From positions 3,844,001 to 3,908,000 of the forward strand of contig NZ_CP152376.1 in assembly GCF_038784515.1 (NCBI RefSeq): 64,000 nt of DNA, read 5' to 3'. Numbering within the stretch: position 1 is the first letter of the stretch; every line of letters starts with the position of its first letter. The notes under the pieces are model-generated. The model ran no database searches. It was not told the DNA's origin and saw only the letters and a program-made list of their open reading frames with translations. The translations under genes and the position numbers were made by a program. Shown here in pieces: positions 63,260 through 64,000 of this stretch. Source of the DNA: Rhodoferax sp. GW822-FHT02A01. Its GTDB lineage: Bacteria; Pseudomonadota; Gammaproteobacteria; Burkholderiales; Burkholderiaceae_C.

Positions 63260-63519
63260 AGCTGTTGCTCCTTTGCACTCAATTCAGTGGCTATCTTTTT
63301 CATCCGTTCAAACAGAGCATCAGCGCCACCGGGGTACAGCATTGCCACGGCTCGCCACTTCGCAGCGTCCTTCTCTGCTTTCTCTGCGCGGGTGCGGAGT
63401 TGTTCAAGCTCGGCGGCTTGGGTGCGCAGCATCCTTGAAGCTGCCCAAACATCATTTGGGTGAAGCGTTGTTCTATTAACGTTTATACGGTCGGCTATTT
63501 CGCGCGCTTCATTGGTCAT
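63256..63519 (-). CDS. Phage-like coiled-coil protein, about 87 residues
   Basis: ATG at 63519 (MTNEAREIADRI) chosen over a longer frame to 63603 that lies inside the upstream gene. One long helix with ELEQLRTRAEKAEKDAAKWRA, then a short region with YPGGADALFERMKKI. Overlaps its neighbours by 11 and 4 bases. Function unknown. Confidence 0.6.
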   Translation of the reverse strand: MTNEAREIADRINVNRTTLHPNDVWAASRMLRTQAAELEQLRTRAEKAEKDAAKWRAVAMLYPGGADALFERMKKIATELSAKEQQL

Positions 63520-64000
63520 TCTTTTGCTCCAGTAGTGCGGCGTCGATGGCGGCGTCCAATGACTCGCCAAAAAGCGCCCATGCATTGAGGAATTTAGGTC
63601 CATCGCAAGCGACGTGAATTTCTTCGTTTACTTCGCCATCTACCAATGTGTCATTGCGCAGCCACCGATACCGAGCAGCATCCTTCTCCAGCGCTTCGCA
63701 GCGGGTGCGGAGGTCGGCATGCTCGACAATAAGTAATGCAACTCTTTCCTCACCATCGGTCAGAAGATTTATTACACAATTAAGTTTCTCCACCTCTGCC
63801 AGCGCATCTGCAAGTTTCGCGTTCAAATGAACTATCTCCTCTCGCATCTCAGGAATACAAGTATTCAAATGGTGAGCTTCTTCGAGGGCTTGGGATTGGG
63901 CGGTGAGGGCGGGCAAGAACGGAGTGAGCGTCTTTCTTGCCGCTGATCCTTGCCGCCATTGAAGATCGTTATCGCTCCCTTTTGCTCCGAAGTTGGTAGT
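63509..64000 (-). CDS. Phage-like coiled-coil protein, 5' end outside the window
   Basis: The frame stays open to the right edge, so a TTG at 63916 is not needed and the true start is probably outside or just at the edge (visible from TTNFGAKGSDND). Middle part is a coiled coil (LNAKLADALAEVEKLN), then the LEKDAARYRWLRNDTL motif common in prophage proteins, and EESLDAAIDAALLEQ-like C-terminus. Function unknown. Confidence 0.6.
   Translation of the reverse strand, partial: TTNFGAKGSDNDLQWRQGSAARKTLTPFLPALTAQSQALEEAHHLNTCIPEMREEIVHLNAKLADALAEVEKLNCVINLLTDGEERVALLIVEHADLRTRCEALEKDAARYRWLRNDTLVDGEVNEEIHVACDGPKFLNAWALFGESLDAAIDAALLEQKNDQ

Overview
The window looks like a chromosomal segment of a high-GC betaproteobacterium of the family Comamonadaceae (Rhodoferax/Acidovorax-like). 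The grounds are the SRP RNA-dnaX-ybaB-recR block, the rho/trxA/type B L31 neighbourhood, AddAB-type repair genes, a TatT-linked TRAP transporter, the GC-rich hairpin element downstream of rho, and overall protein style. This is inference from gene content; no database was consulted.

Layout. 1-6.0 kb: the end of a LysR regulator, a large MshQ-like (DUF6701) secreted protein, then a TonB-dependent receptor and a histidine kinase that face each other and are both cut off at one shared junction, followed by the kinase's intact response regulator. 6.0-13.2 kb: a NUDIX hydrolase, a TRAP transporter operon (TatT lipoprotein, DctP, fused DctQM), a small zinc-ribbon protein and a PAS sensor kinase. 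13.2-39.4 kb: a phosphorus island with phosphonate genes phnA and phnW, an Mpo1-like membrane protein, a CYTH-CHAD protein, olsB with an LpxH-like phosphatase, ppk-sixA, a chemoreceptor, phoA, ppx, a fasciclin lipoprotein and pstSCAB-phoU-phoB-phoR. 39.4-59.9 kb: housekeeping genes (ArnT-like transferase, rpmE2, rho, trxA, addB-addA, a flavoprotein, a PhnD-like protein with a hybrid kinase, SRP RNA, dnaX, ybaB, recR, mltD, gloB). 59.95-64.0 kb: a lower-GC run of small, overlapping minus-strand genes typical of a prophage or integrated element, which runs off the right end.

The most interesting pattern is regulatory. By eye I find Pho-box-like repeats (7-bp CTGTCAT-type half-sites every 11 bp) upstream of pstS, the fasciclin lipoprotein, ppk, olsB, the Mpo1-like protein, the chemoreceptor unit, a 39-codon membrane peptide, and more weakly phnW and the gene ahead of phoA. 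At these nine sites an AT-rich or TAnnnT hexamer begins exactly 10 bp after the last half-site, the spacing expected of PhoB-activated promoters. Together the genes describe a phosphate-starvation programme: sensing (PhoR/PhoB/PhoU), uptake (Pst), scavenging (PhoA, PhnW/PhnA), polyphosphate turnover (Ppk, Ppx, CYTH-CHAD), phosphorus-free lipids (OlsB), and possibly phosphate taxis. Several members have no known function (Mpo1-like protein, two peptides of 39-40 residues, a secreted 192-residue protein), and these are the best candidates for something undescribed.

Other notable points are a nine-A slippery run in dnaX where both alternative frames stop at once, a 29-bp perfect inverted repeat behind phnW, and a periplasmic phosphonate-type binding protein coupled to a hybrid kinase with no transporter beside it. 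I saw no tRNA genes, no rRNA, no CRISPR array and no insertion sequence.
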